Of a stretch of 64,000 nt of DNA, positions 10,377 through 19,420 are shown one piece after another. Every line of letters starts with the position of its first letter. Position 1 is the first letter of the stretch. The translations under genes were made by a program, and so were the position numbers. The stretch is from Aplectana chamaeleonis (taxonomy: Eukaryota; Nematoda; Chromadorea; Rhabditida; Cosmocercidae). The notes below the pieces were generated by a model that did not search any database, was not told the DNA's origin, and saw nothing but the letters and a program-made list of their open reading frames with translations. Where the stretch lies: the NCBI GenBank assembly GCA_029168955.1, contig JAPDOI010000440.1:325001-389000 (forward strand), in the 5' to 3' direction.

Positions 10377-13300
10377 GTGGAGGAAAGAAGATCGCCTCCG
10401 TGCAAACCGACGTCAACCCCTCCGAGAAGAGGGTTTTTGTCATGGGAGAGGTGCTGGTCGGCCGCAGCTCTCCTGAGGATTTTATTACAAAGGGCCGGCG
10501 TCGAGAGGAATCCAGGTCCAGCACGGAAGTATCCATGTGCCACCTGCGGCGAGGATGTTACCTGGCATAAAACAAGTGTCCAGTGCTTCGGATGCCAAAG
10601 GTGGGTGCACTTCTCCTGTTCGGGCCTCAGTTCTGTGAGGCATCATGACTCATCCTTTCGTTGTGTTCTATGCTCTGCCCCCAACAACTCTGATTCCTCA
10701 ATTACCAACCGCCCCCTCTCCATTGTTCACATTAATCTCAACGGCCTTCGCAACAAGTTATCTGAACTCTCTCTATTCGCACGTTCTCATCACCCGGATG
10801 TTATCATGGTTCAAGAAACCAAGCTCTCTCCATCTACCACTTATCCCCAGCCTAACATTCCGGGCTACACCGCCTATCACATGCCAAGGACAGCTCTTGG
10901 GGGCGGAGTGTCTACTTTCGTTCAATCTGCCTTTCCTTCTCATATCCCTAATACTCCTAAGGACGGTACTCTCGAGTACATTCCTGTCCACCTCCCCCTC
11001 AAAACCCCTTTATCTCTTTTTAACATATATATTCCTCCTATATCATCTTGTCTCCCCTCTTATAATCCTATTCCCCTCCTTAAGCAGTTGTACGACTGCT
11101 CACTCTCCCCTTCAGCTGTCTTTGCGGGTGACTTCAATGCTCACACGTTCTGTTCCGCTCTTGATTCTGACGCCAGAGGGGAAGATGTCGAAGAGTGGGC
11201 TGAGGAGTGTGACCTGGTTATCCTCAATGATGACCAGCCCACTCGTCTCCCTGCCAACGGCCGACCTTCTAGCCCAGACATCTCTCTTGTGTCATCCAAT
11301 CTCTCTAATGCTTGCACGTGGTCCACATCCACAACTCTCTCCAGTGATCACATTCCCGTCTTTGTCTATATTGATCTCTCTGACTCTCTTGCCCCTTACT
11401 CTGGTTTTCGTCATCGTACTTATCTTAATTTAGGCCTAGCAGACTGGACCCTGTTCAGAGATGTTGCACTTCGCCATGCGGTCGACTACCCATGGAACGG
11501 TGATGTTCATCAGAAAGAGCGCCATCTAACAAGTGCCATCCGCAAGGCCATGAAAGCAGCAATTCCTGAGGGTCGTGTCAAGACCTTTTTTCCAAATGTC
11601 AGCAGGGAAATACTGCAGAAGATAAGAACCAGAGATGAGAAGAGAGCCGCAAACCATCTAGACCCGGACATAGCTGTGCTGGATAACGAGATCAAGCAGG
11701 ATCTGGATAAGAACAAGAAGGAATGCTGGGAGAAGTTCACTGAAAAGCTGAATTTCAAGGCTGACGGAACTACGACGTGGAAAGTGTTGAAGAAAATTTC
11801 CGGCAAGTCCGCTCCCTCGATGAGCTCCGCTATTGAGTTCGAGGAGAACGTCCTCAAATCAGGGAAAGCGGCTGCTTATGCGCTCGGCAAGAACTTCTTC
11901 ATCACACGTGCCAAGCGAGGCGTGCAAAACAGAGTCACGGTTAGAGAACTGAGCCGGTTGCCGCTCATGAACGCTTCTGAGGCCTTTACTCTCACGCAAG
12001 TAGAGAAGGCTATCAAGGAAATGCGGAATTCAAAGGCTATCGGACCTGACGGTATCTCCCCAGCCATCCTGAAGAAGCTTCCCACGGAACTTCTACCGAT
12101 GCTTGCAGATATCATTAACACTTCTTTCCGGACCTGCACTCTACCCCAAGCTTGGAAGACAGCCAATGTGATACCGTTAACAAAGGCAGGCAAGTCCCAA
12201 AGCACGGCAAAGGGCTTTCGACCAATAAGCCTGTTATCGCCCGTCGCTAAATTAGCTGAAAAGTTGATCGTGACGGACCTGGCTGATCAAAATGAGCGAC
12301 AGCAGCATCAGCATGGGTTCAGGAAACTTCACTCCACTACTACAGCTCTATTGGAGATCGTGAGCTTTGCGGTCGATGGGTTCAACATGAGAAAGCCCCT
12401 GAGAACGGTGGCCGTCGCCCTCGACCTGAGCAAAGCGTTTGACTCTGTTAACTTGGGACTACTGTCCGAGAAACTGCTCAAGTCGTCGCTACCATCATGG
12501 CAGAAGCGATGGATTGCAGCGTTCACTAAAGGCCGCCGTGCTAATGTTCTGTTCCAGAATCATGTATCCGATAGCATTCCAATAGCAGCCGGTGTTCCGC
12601 AAGGCGGAGTGTTGTCCCCTGCCCTATTCAGCCTGTATCTTGAGGGCATTCCCGAGCCTCCCAATGATGTAAGGATTGTTATGTATGCCGACGACATCAC
12701 CATCATGTGCCAGGATCGTGACCTGCAGATAGCCGCTAACAAGATCAGCGCCTATCTCGTCGAGTTGAAGCTCTTCCTCGATAAAATGATGCTCACAGTC
12801 TCTGCCGCAAAATCCTCTGTTTCAGTGTTCACAACGAACACCAAGGAACACAGTGCCCATCCAGATGTCAAATGGGATGGTGACCTGTTGCCAGCAGCAA
12901 AATTCCCCAAGCTGCTTGGCCTTATTCTTGATCCCTCACTGAAGTTCCACAAAAACGCGGAACAGAAACAAACAGTCGTCAAGGCTAGACTTAATATCTT
13001 GAGAGCTCTCGGATCTTCAGGAGAGCTGCGGCCAGCCAGCACCTATCCCATGACAAAAACCCTCTCCGCGGAGGGATTGACGTCGTTTGCACGGAGGTGG
13101 TCTTCTTTCCTCCACACTGCCACGGCACGAACGTACGACATCTCGGCAGCAATGCTTACAGTCTCTGCCGCTAAATCATCCGTCACCGTCTTTTCCACTG
13201 ATCCTGCGGAGCACAGTGCTCATCCCATGGTGAAATGGGACGAAACTCGCCTGCCGGCCGCCCGATTCCCTAAGCTGCTCGGACTCGTGTTGGACCCTTC

Positions 13301-14099
13301 GCTGAGGTTTCATAAGAACACTGAGCAGAAGCAAGCTGCAGTGAAAACAAGACTTAACGTCCTACGTGCTCTCGGCGGAACGTCCTGGGGGTGCAGTAAA
13401 GAAACGATCCTGACCACGTACAAGGCCATCGTACAGCCCGCCCTGGAGTATGCTGCACCAGTCTGGCAGCATATCGTGTCGGACACATCCTGGTCCAAGC
13501 TGCAGCGCATTCAAAATGGAGCATTGCGAATCGCAACAGGCTGTTCTAAAAGCTCTCCAGTAGAGCACCTACACGCCGAGGCTCGCATCCTGCCAGTTAA
13601 GGACCATTGCCAACTCCATGCACAACAGCTGTACATAAACATCCTGAAGCAGCCAAATCATCCGTCGCGAAGAGTATTAGACCCCGTCAGAGAGAGAAGC
13701 ATAAGAAAGCCGTTTGCCGATGCTCCCACGAAAATCAATATACAGAGATGGACCAACGCACAACAAGAACGCCTCCGTCTCTTACGTGCTGAGCATACCC
13801 AATTCGTCAAGGATCACTTATGCAAGACCGGAGTCGTGCCGCCTGAGGTCAGTGAAACCGAGATGGAACTCGGTAGGCGTGCCAGGTGCACCCTTGCCTC
13901 GTTGCGCTGCGGGCACTCCCCCATGCTTATGTCTTATTTACATAAGATCGATAGCAGCAGACCTGACGAGTGCCCGGATTGTGGTAATAAAGAGCATACT
14001 ACAGCGCACCTTTTCAACTGCCCGATGAGACCGACGTCGTTGACACCAGTAGATCTGTGGGAGAATCAGGCGCTTATGGCTCAGTTCCTCAATCTATGA
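10377..14099 (+). CDS. LINE-A1/A2 chimeric ORF: leader, 2A-like, PHD, endonuclease, RT (1240 aa)
   Basis: The start is MEERRSPPCKP, a Met conserved in the copy at 19421. The order is: a leader (1-47) ending in a 2A-like GVERNPGP; a PHD-type finger (about 52-97, CATC...CFGCQRWVHFSC...CVLC); an APE endonuclease (about 115-345, IHINLNGLRNK, MVQETK, GDFNAH, SSDHIPV); and an RT (about 540-880, IGPDGISPAIL, FRPISLLSPVAKLAEK, ALDLSKAFDSV, AGVPQGGVLSPALF, MYADDITI). After residue about 878 the frame enters the inverted 5' end of LINE-A2, stays open, and then repeats the RT tail plus C-terminal knuckle (CPDCGNKEHTTAHLFNC). The long open frame is real, but the protein is a chimera. One likely defect is TKAGKSQ where siblings have PKPGKSQ. 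Confidence 0.85.
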   Translation: MEERRSPPCKPTSTPPRRGFLSWERCWSAAALLRILLQRAGVERNPGPARKYPCATCGEDVTWHKTSVQCFGCQRWVHFSCSGLSSVRHHDSSFRCVLCSAPNNSDSSITNRPLSIVHINLNGLRNKLSELSLFARSHHPDVIMVQETKLSPSTTYPQPNIPGYTAYHMPRTALGGGVSTFVQSAFPSHIPNTPKDGTLEYIPVHLPLKTPLSLFNIYIPPISSCLPSYNPIPLLKQLYDCSLSPSAVFAGDFNAHTFCSALDSDARGEDVEEWAEECDLVILNDDQPTRLPANGRPSSPDISLVSSNLSNACTWSTSTTLSSDHIPVFVYIDLSDSLAPYSGFRHRTYLNLGLADWTLFRDVALRHAVDYPWNGDVHQKERHLTSAIRKAMKAAIPEGRVKTFFPNVSREILQKIRTRDEKRAANHLDPDIAVLDNEIKQDLDKNKKECWEKFTEKLNFKADGTTTWKVLKKISGKSAPSMSSAIEFEENVLKSGKAAAYALGKNFFITRAKRGVQNRVTVRELSRLPLMNASEAFTLTQVEKAIKEMRNSKAIGPDGISPAILKKLPTELLPMLADIINTSFRTCTLPQAWKTANVIPLTKAGKSQSTAKGFRPISLLSPVAKLAEKLIVTDLADQNERQQHQHGFRKLHSTTTALLEIVSFAVDGFNMRKPLRTVAVALDLSKAFDSVNLGLLSEKLLKSSLPSWQKRWIAAFTKGRRANVLFQNHVSDSIPIAAGVPQGGVLSPALFSLYLEGIPEPPNDVRIVMYADDITIMCQDRDLQIAANKISAYLVELKLFLDKMMLTVSAAKSSVSVFTTNTKEHSAHPDVKWDGDLLPAAKFPKLLGLILDPSLKFHKNAEQKQTVVKARLNILRALGSSGELRPASTYPMTKTLSAEGLTSFARRWSSFLHTATARTYDISAAMLTVSAAKSSVTVFSTDPAEHSAHPMVKWDETRLPAARFPKLLGLVLDPSLRFHKNTEQKQAAVKTRLNVLRALGGTSWGCSKETILTTYKAIVQPALEYAAPVWQHIVSDTSWSKLQRIQNGALRIATGCSKSSPVEHLHAEARILPVKDHCQLHAQQLYINILKQPNHPSRRVLDPVRERSIRKPFADAPTKINIQRWTNAQQERLRLLRAEHTQFVKDHLCKTGVVPPEVSETEMELGRRARCTLASLRCGHSPMLMSYLHKIDSSRPDECPDCGNKEHTTAHLFNCPMRPTSLTPVDLWENQALMAQFLNL
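10497..10520 (+). other. 2A-like motif GVERNPGP in LINE-A1
   Basis: Residues 41-48 of the ORF read GVERNPGP after the hydrophobic stretch ALLRILLQRA. The consensus ribosome-skipping motif is D-V/I-E-x-N-P-G-P. Here the Asp is Gly, but the ExNPGP core is intact. It would separate a leader of about 47 residues from the PHD-EN-RT protein. The motif recurs in LINE-A4, the minus copy near 50010, and LINE-B. Confidence 0.6.
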
Positions 14100-14140
14100 C
14101 AGGACCCTCTCTGTGGCTGCAGAAGAAGAAGAAAGAAGAA
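13014..14140 (+). mobile_element. LINE-A2: 5'-inverted, truncated LINE-A inside LINE-A1
   Basis: A 12-bp duplication AGAGCTCTCGGA flanks it (13002-13013 and 14141-14152). Its first part, 13014-13150, is the reverse complement of the LINE-A 5' end and finishes exactly at the family start (CATCTCGGCAGC). From 13151 the sense strand begins in the RT tail (MLTVSAAKSSV) and runs to the 3' GAA tail. This is the structure left by twin priming. Confidence 0.85.
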
Positions 14141-14930
14141 AGAGCTCTCGGAGGAACATCATGGGGAAGCAGCCGAGAGACTATATTGAGAACCTACAGA
14201 GCAATACTTCAGCCGGCTCTAGAATATGCGGCACCAGTGTGGCAGCACCTGGTGTCTGACAGCTCCTGGAATAAGCTGCAGCGTGTACAGAATGCTGCGC
14301 TTAGAATTGCTACCGGTTGTGCAAGGAGCTCCCCGGTGGAGCATCTTCACGCGGAGGCCTGCATATTGCCGGTCAAGGAGCATTGTGAACTCCAGGCACA
14401 GCAGATGTATATTAATGTTCTGAGGCAGCCGAATCATCCGTCAAAGAGAATCATGAAGCCCATAAGAGAGAGGTCGATTAGGACGCCGTTCGCCGATGCT
14501 CCTCGTAAAGTTGATGTACAGAGATGGGCCGACTCCAACATGGAAAGGCTTCGTCTTCTGCGTGAGGAGCACACCCAGTTTGTTCGAGGATATCTAGCAA
14601 AGGCGGCTGTGAACCCTATCTTGGGAACGGTGCCGCCTCGGGTTTGCGAGTCCGAGTCTCAACTCGGCAGACGAGCCAGATGTGCTCTTGCATCGATGCG
14701 CTGTGGTCACTCTATTCTGCTCATGTCTTACGTCAACAAGATCGACAGCAGCCGACCAGACGCATGCCCGGACTGTGGTGCTCCCGGACACGACACGGCG
14801 CACTTGTTCATGTGCCCGAAGAGACCTACCTCCTTAACAACAATGGACCTTTGGACGAATCCTGTGAAGGCCGCCCAGTTCCTCAACCTATGACAAAAAC
14901 CACTTTGAGGCTGCAGAAGAAGAAGAAGAA
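14141..14930 (+). pseudogene. LINE-A1 C-terminal part, resumed after LINE-A2
   Basis: The ORF from about 14146 (RALGGTSWGSSRETIL) runs to the stop at 14893. It contains LEYAAPVWQHLVSDSSW, RVQNAALRIATGCARSS, the LGRRARCALASMRCGHS block and the knuckle-like CPDCGAPGHDTAHLFMC. It joins the RT interrupted at 13013. This end matches LINE-A4 (40248-41003) with only a few substitutions. It is cut off from its own 5' half by LINE-A2. Confidence 0.85.
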
Positions 14931-15806
14931 GAAGAACGGATCCCACCAACACCCGGGTTTGCGAGCTGAACAAGGAAATCACAGATGAAGTGAGAAAGGA
15001 CCGGAAGCAGACGTGGAGAGCATTCGTGGAAGGCATTGATCATCGTACGAACTCCTCCAAGGTTTGGACAACCATGAAAGCTTTGGATGGCCGTCCAGCT
15101 AAACCGAATCTCCTCCAGCTTCTTCATAAAGGCGAGCCGGTTAACAACAAGGAGGCAGCCAACCTTCTATGAGAACATTTCAGTTCGCCATGCCCTCATA
15201 GAAGCCTTAAGTCGTCACGAAGGACTTTCAGATGGATCAAGAACTTTTCGAGAGACGACGTTCCCGTTATCACGACCACCCTCATTGACGCCGCCTTGAA
15301 GAGGTGCAAGCCGTCTAGAGCGCTAGATACAAAAAGAGTGGCCCCTATCATGCTCAAACATTCAGGACCAATTTTTCGTGAGTGCCTGAGCCCTCTTCAA
15401 CAAAACTCTATCAACTGGACTGATTCCGGCGTCGTGGAAGGAGGCAAGAATCTCCCCACTTCTGAAGCCCGGAAAACCTGCAGAGGATTTGAACAGCTAC
15501 AGGCCCATTTCGATCATCTATGGCACGCACCTTTGAAAGAACTATTCTTCCTACACTGGAGAAGCACCTGCAAATCCCTATATGGCAGAATGGTTTCCGA
15601 AAAGGCTTCTCCACCACCACAGCTTTGGTCGAACTTACGGGATTCATTACGGATGGACTGAATGAGAAGAGACCGCCAAGCCGTTCAATTATGGTCGCAC
15701 TCGACCTAAAGAAGGCCTACGACACTGTCGTCATCTCCATTCTTTGTCAGACGCTTGCAGAGTCATCCCTACCTAGAGGACTTGCGCGCTGGATCTTCAG
15801 CTACCT
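14931..15806 (+). pseudogene. LINE-C host segment 3: post-endonuclease linker and RT N-terminal half
   Basis: Reading frames change several times. Blocks recognisable against the continuous copy are: the linker VRKDRKQTWRAFVEGIDHRTNSS; the thumbprint IMLKH; PILTSEAR...SYRPISI in broken form; ARTFERTILPTLEKHLQI; WQNGFRKGFSTTTALVEL; and MVALDLKKAYDTVVISIL (the first catalytic Asp region). The copy stops at the AR WIFSYL region, where LINE-B was inserted on the opposite strand. Confidence 0.8.
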
Positions 15807-15840
15807 TCTTCTTCTTGTCAGCCATGAACAGAGCATTGCA

Positions 15841-16738
15841 TCAAAGGCGTAGGAAGCTTGCCACCTCACACGGCTTGTACCATAGATCTCGAGCAGACAA
15901 GGTTGTAGGCCTGACCGGACATGAAAATAGATGCAATGAATCATGTCCACCACATTCACAATCGGGGCATTTATCTGGGACTGGCTGATCAATCCGATGA
16001 GTGTACGCCTTTAGATATCTGGAGTTACCGCATCGCAGACCAGCGAGGATTGCTCGGGTACGTCTCGGTAGTCCAGCTTCGCTGTCGTCGACTCGCGGGG
16101 GCACGCCGCCATAGATTAAGTTGGGCTGAGCATCAGACAGGTACTCTGCCACGAACCGCGTATGCTCAGCCATCTGGAGTCTTCTTCGCGATAGCTCGGA
16201 TGTAGCCCAGCGTTGTTGATCGACTGCAGACAGAAAAGCACTGAGCGACGTGCGTACGCTTCTTGGGTGGGGGCCAGACGACAGAAGATGGTAATTTGGA
16301 TGGGTCGGGCTCTTGACAATACTTATTAGAAATTATTGAGGTTGGAGTAAGCAGTGCTCTTTCACGGGAAGTAGGCCGGTTTCCTGATGAAGATGCGGAA
16401 TAGGCGTCGACTTGTGACATCCAGTGATAAGCCTGAGGGCAGCATTCTGTGTTCTCTGCAATCTGCACCAAGAGGATTCAGAGAGATGTCTCGTCCATAT
16501 AGGGGCACCATATTCCAGGACCGGCTGCACCATGGCCCTTTATGTCATACGTAGCACTTCCTTCGTGCTACCCCAGGTGGTTCCAGCCAGTGCGCGAAGA
16601 ATGTTGTTGCGCGAGTTGGCTGAGGCAGCACGTATACGCGCATTCTCATGAAATCGTAGCGAGGGATCCAGAAAGACTCCCAGTAGTCGAGGACAGTGGC
16701 AGCTCGTGGCCATCCCAGATGACCTTGGGATGAAGCCG
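15841..16738 (-). pseudogene. LINE-B RT tail and C-terminal knuckle
   Basis: Frames at 16540-16738, 16333-16533 and 15841-16173 together give the LLGVFLDPSLRFHENARI region, AGTTWGSTKEVLRMT, LEYGAPIWTRHLSESSW, TQNAALRLITGCHKS, and finally RFVAEYLSDAQPN and the CPDCECGGHDSLHLFSC knuckle-like motif with the terminal LRL. Two frame changes separate them. This is the C-terminal third of the LINE-B ORF. Confidence 0.8.
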
Positions 16739-16751
16739 ATGTTCAATAGTA

Positions 16752-17030
16752 CTGTGCTTCTCTGGGCCAAATTCCGGTCCGCAATTGCGTCTCGACACGC
16801 TTTGCGGCTGCACGCGCTCGATTCAGTCGAGTTTCCAGCGCCAAAGCCGACTCGATATGGCTTTTTTATACAGTTTTCTTCGATTTTGTTTAGTTTCCAG
16901 TTTCTAAAACCCACTTAGAGTCAAAAGATCGGCGGCTGCGGCGCTGCAAGCTCTTTCAACTCGGAAGCGCGCGGCCGCAAAGCGTGTCGGGACTCAATTG
17001 CGGACCGGAATTTGACCCAGATAAGCACAG
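16752..17030. mobile_element. TA-flanked MITE (ta-MITE copy 2) in LINE-B
   Basis: Flanked by TA at 16750-16751 and 17031-17032. The ends are CTGTGCTTCTCTGGGCC and GACCCAGATAAGCACAG, with the same inner inverted blocks as the copies at 383-662 and 34062-34341. It interrupts the LINE-B RT tail between the KSSVTLC and HCPRLLGVF blocks. Confidence 0.85.
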
Positions 17031-17032
17031 TA

Positions 17033-18399
17033 GCCGTCATACATAGTGTGACACTTGACTTGGAGGCAGAGACAGTCAGCAACTTTGATTCGAGATACAC
17101 AGCCAACGTTCGTAAGTAGTTGTTCATGGTGACAGTGGTTCGGTCAATAACTGAGTCCGTGCAAACGATAGTGATTTCATCAGCATACAGGCACAGATGA
17201 ATGCCAGTTGGTGGCTCAGGAATATCAGACAGAAATAGCGAGAACAGGCTAGGGGACAACACCCCTCCTTGCGGGACACCGGCTTTCAATGGGACCGAAG
17301 ACGATAGATGTCCGTCGAACTTGACACGAAAAGACCGGTTCTTGAAAAAGCTATTAATCCATCTTTTAGAACAACTAGGCATGCCCGATTCCAGAATGAT
17401 TTTTGAGAGGAGCGGAAGATTGACGCTATCAAAAGCAGCCGATGGCAATGGCAACGACGATGGCATCGATGGCAACGACGAGGCTTCTACCAGCCGGGGT
17501 CTTGCGATTAAATCCAGCGATGATATGCTCGGTGATTGACGTCAGGGCAGGGCTGGTGGAATGCTCCTTTTTGAAACCATGCTGATGAGTGTTGTGCTGT
17601 AAGGCGTTTTGGAGGAGCGGATTGACAACCTTTTCCGCAAGCTTGGCTAGGGGGGAAAGGAGGGAGATGGGGCGGTAGGAGGCAGCCTTGTCCACTGGCT
17701 TGCCAGGTTTGGCGATGGGAATGACGACAGCTTGTTTCCAGCGCGCCGGAATAACACCAGGGGCCGTGTGCACATCTCTCTTCGCGCGTCCCCGTCCCCG
17801 CAAAGGCCACACGGAGTGGCTTCGCAGGGACGGGGACGCGCGGGGAGAGATGTGCATACGGCCCCAGAACTGAATGACGAATTAATGAGATCAGAGAGCA
17901 ATTCATAATAAGGATCAGGAAGATGCTTGAGATGAACAGCCGATAATCCGTCGGGTCCCTCTGCACGCGAATTTTTCATCGATTTGATGATCTTGTCAAT
18001 GGCAGAGGGAAAAATAGCAGGGACATCCAGCCGGTTGAGCTTCCTGATTGCTCGCATTGTTCGTCTGTTTTGCATATCACGAGGCGATGAGGCCGATGTG
18101 AAAAGTTTGCCGAGCAGACAAGCTGCCTTGTATCCGTGCTCGAATCTTCCAGACGGAAACTCGAGCATATTACGATCCGTGCTCATCTTTTTGCCCGAAA
18201 TTCGTTTCAGTGTTGTCCAAGCTTTTCTGGCATCAGCGGCAAAATCAATCGACTCGGTTAGCTCTTTCCAGCGCTGCTGCTTGCGTTGATTTAGCAGCTC
18301 GGTGATGTTGTCCGACAGCTGCTGTACCGCAGGATCATTGGGATTCGATCTTCGCTTGTCGTCTCTCATCGTGATCAGGTCGAGGACTTCACTGGGCAC
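17033..18399 (-). pseudogene. LINE-B reverse transcriptase core
   Basis: From 18399 the order is the pre-RT linker (DKRRSNPNDPAVQQLSDNI), MKNSRAEGPDGLSAVHL and then, after a hairpin insert at 17759-17864, VIPARWKQAVVIPIAKPGKP, SYRPISLLSPLAKLAEK, HGFKKEHST and SLVVAIDA. Further down come LKAGVPQGGVLSPSLFSLFL and LYADEITIVCT. The RT catalytic box is YADE rather than YADD, a change at the second metal-binding Asp. A short ATGGCAACGACG-type duplication at about 17440-17485 adds residues after VVAIDA. The copy is inactive on several counts. Confidence 0.85.
17759..17864. repeat. 106-bp near-perfect hairpin insert in LINE-B
   Basis: The left arm begins AGGGGCCGTGTGCACATCTC. The right arm is its reverse complement, ending GAGATGTGCATACGGCCCC, with a loop of only a few bases around 17811-17814. 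It is GC-rich and unlike its surroundings. The LINE-B frame reads on cleanly if it is removed, so it is an insertion rather than part of the element. It is probably a small foldback element. Confidence 0.8.
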
Positions 18400-18416
18400 G
18401 TTTGGGTGAAAAGTTC

Positions 18417-19364
18417 TTACACGTCCAGTGGGAATAGCTGCTTTGGAGGCACATTCGATGGCTTTGACGATAAACTTCTCCTTATCGTAGACGTTCCGCT
18501 CCTCGGGTAGTCGGCCGCCTGGCTGAGCAACACCTCTTTGAATAGGTCCCAGTTAGCCTTACGATAATTGGAATAAGACTTACAACGAGAGCCAGAGAAC
18601 GGAGCAAGCAAGCTATTAAGTGACAAATCCAATGACGTAATTGTGGGAACATGATCACTGGCCAGGACCACATCGGTAGACCAGTTACAGGAGATAGCTA
18701 GCGAGGATGACACAAAGGTGATGTCGGGTGAGGAAGGCCTACCCACTGCCGGAAGACGAGTGGGAGAATCCTCATTGATAGGCGCAAGATCACAATCATC
18801 AGCGAATAACTCAATGAGCTCATCTCTATTGTCACGCTCTAGAAGAGAGAACCACGAAGGAGAATGAGCATTGAAATCACCAGCTACTACAACCGAACTA
18901 GATGACAAGGCAGTATGAACAGTATCTAAGTAATTTGAGGGGTCAAACGCGCTAGGACAGGACGTGGATGGGGGTATGTAGACGTTGACAATATCAAGGG
19001 GGCCACTTTGTAATACAATATGAACACCCAGACATTCTACATCATCAGTTGGTAGATCAATTAGGTGAGAAGGGATAGAAGATTTTACAAATGTTGAAAC
19101 ACCACCACCGTGAGACGTACGTGGAACATGATAAGACAAATAACCAGGGAGACGGGGAAGGGAAGGGGAAGAAGGCTAAGCTTGGTCTCCTGCAGGAGAA
19201 TGACATCAGGTTGAGTGCGATCTATATACACTGTGAGTTCAGCAATTTTGGCACGTAGGCCATTGATATTGAGTTGATAAATGCAAAGACTATGTTGAGG
19301 AACCCTAGGAGGATTTACAGAGCAAGACATACAACAGTAAGCATGAGTGTAGTCATCATAGCTG
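18417..19364 (-). pseudogene. LINE-B endonuclease
   Basis: Frames 19085-19369 and 18417-19139 give the APE domain: LCIYQLNINGLRAKIAELTV, QPDVILLQETKLS, then HGGGVSTFVKSSIPSHL, VVVAGDFNAHSPSWFSLL, GRPSSPDITFVSS and VLASDHVPTI. The catalytic GDFNAHS and SDHVP blocks are intact. A frame break separates the first ETK block from the rest. It belongs with the 5' piece at 22838-23114. Confidence 0.85.
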
Positions 19365-19420
19365 GACAATAGACCTGGTCATACGGCTGCCGAGATGTCG
19401 TACGTTCGTGCCGTGGCAGT

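Larger units (their letters stand above)
10336..14930 (+). mobile_element. LINE-A1, full length, carrying LINE-A2 inside
   Basis: An 11-bp duplication GAAGAACGGAT flanks it (10325-10335 and 14931-14941). The 5' end shows the family start GGCTGCCGAGATGTCGTACG (10340 onward), shared with copies at 19384, 37591 and 50169 (minus). The 3' end is a short GAA-rich tail. A second LINE-A (13014-14140) lies inside it near the end of the RT. Confidence 0.9.
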
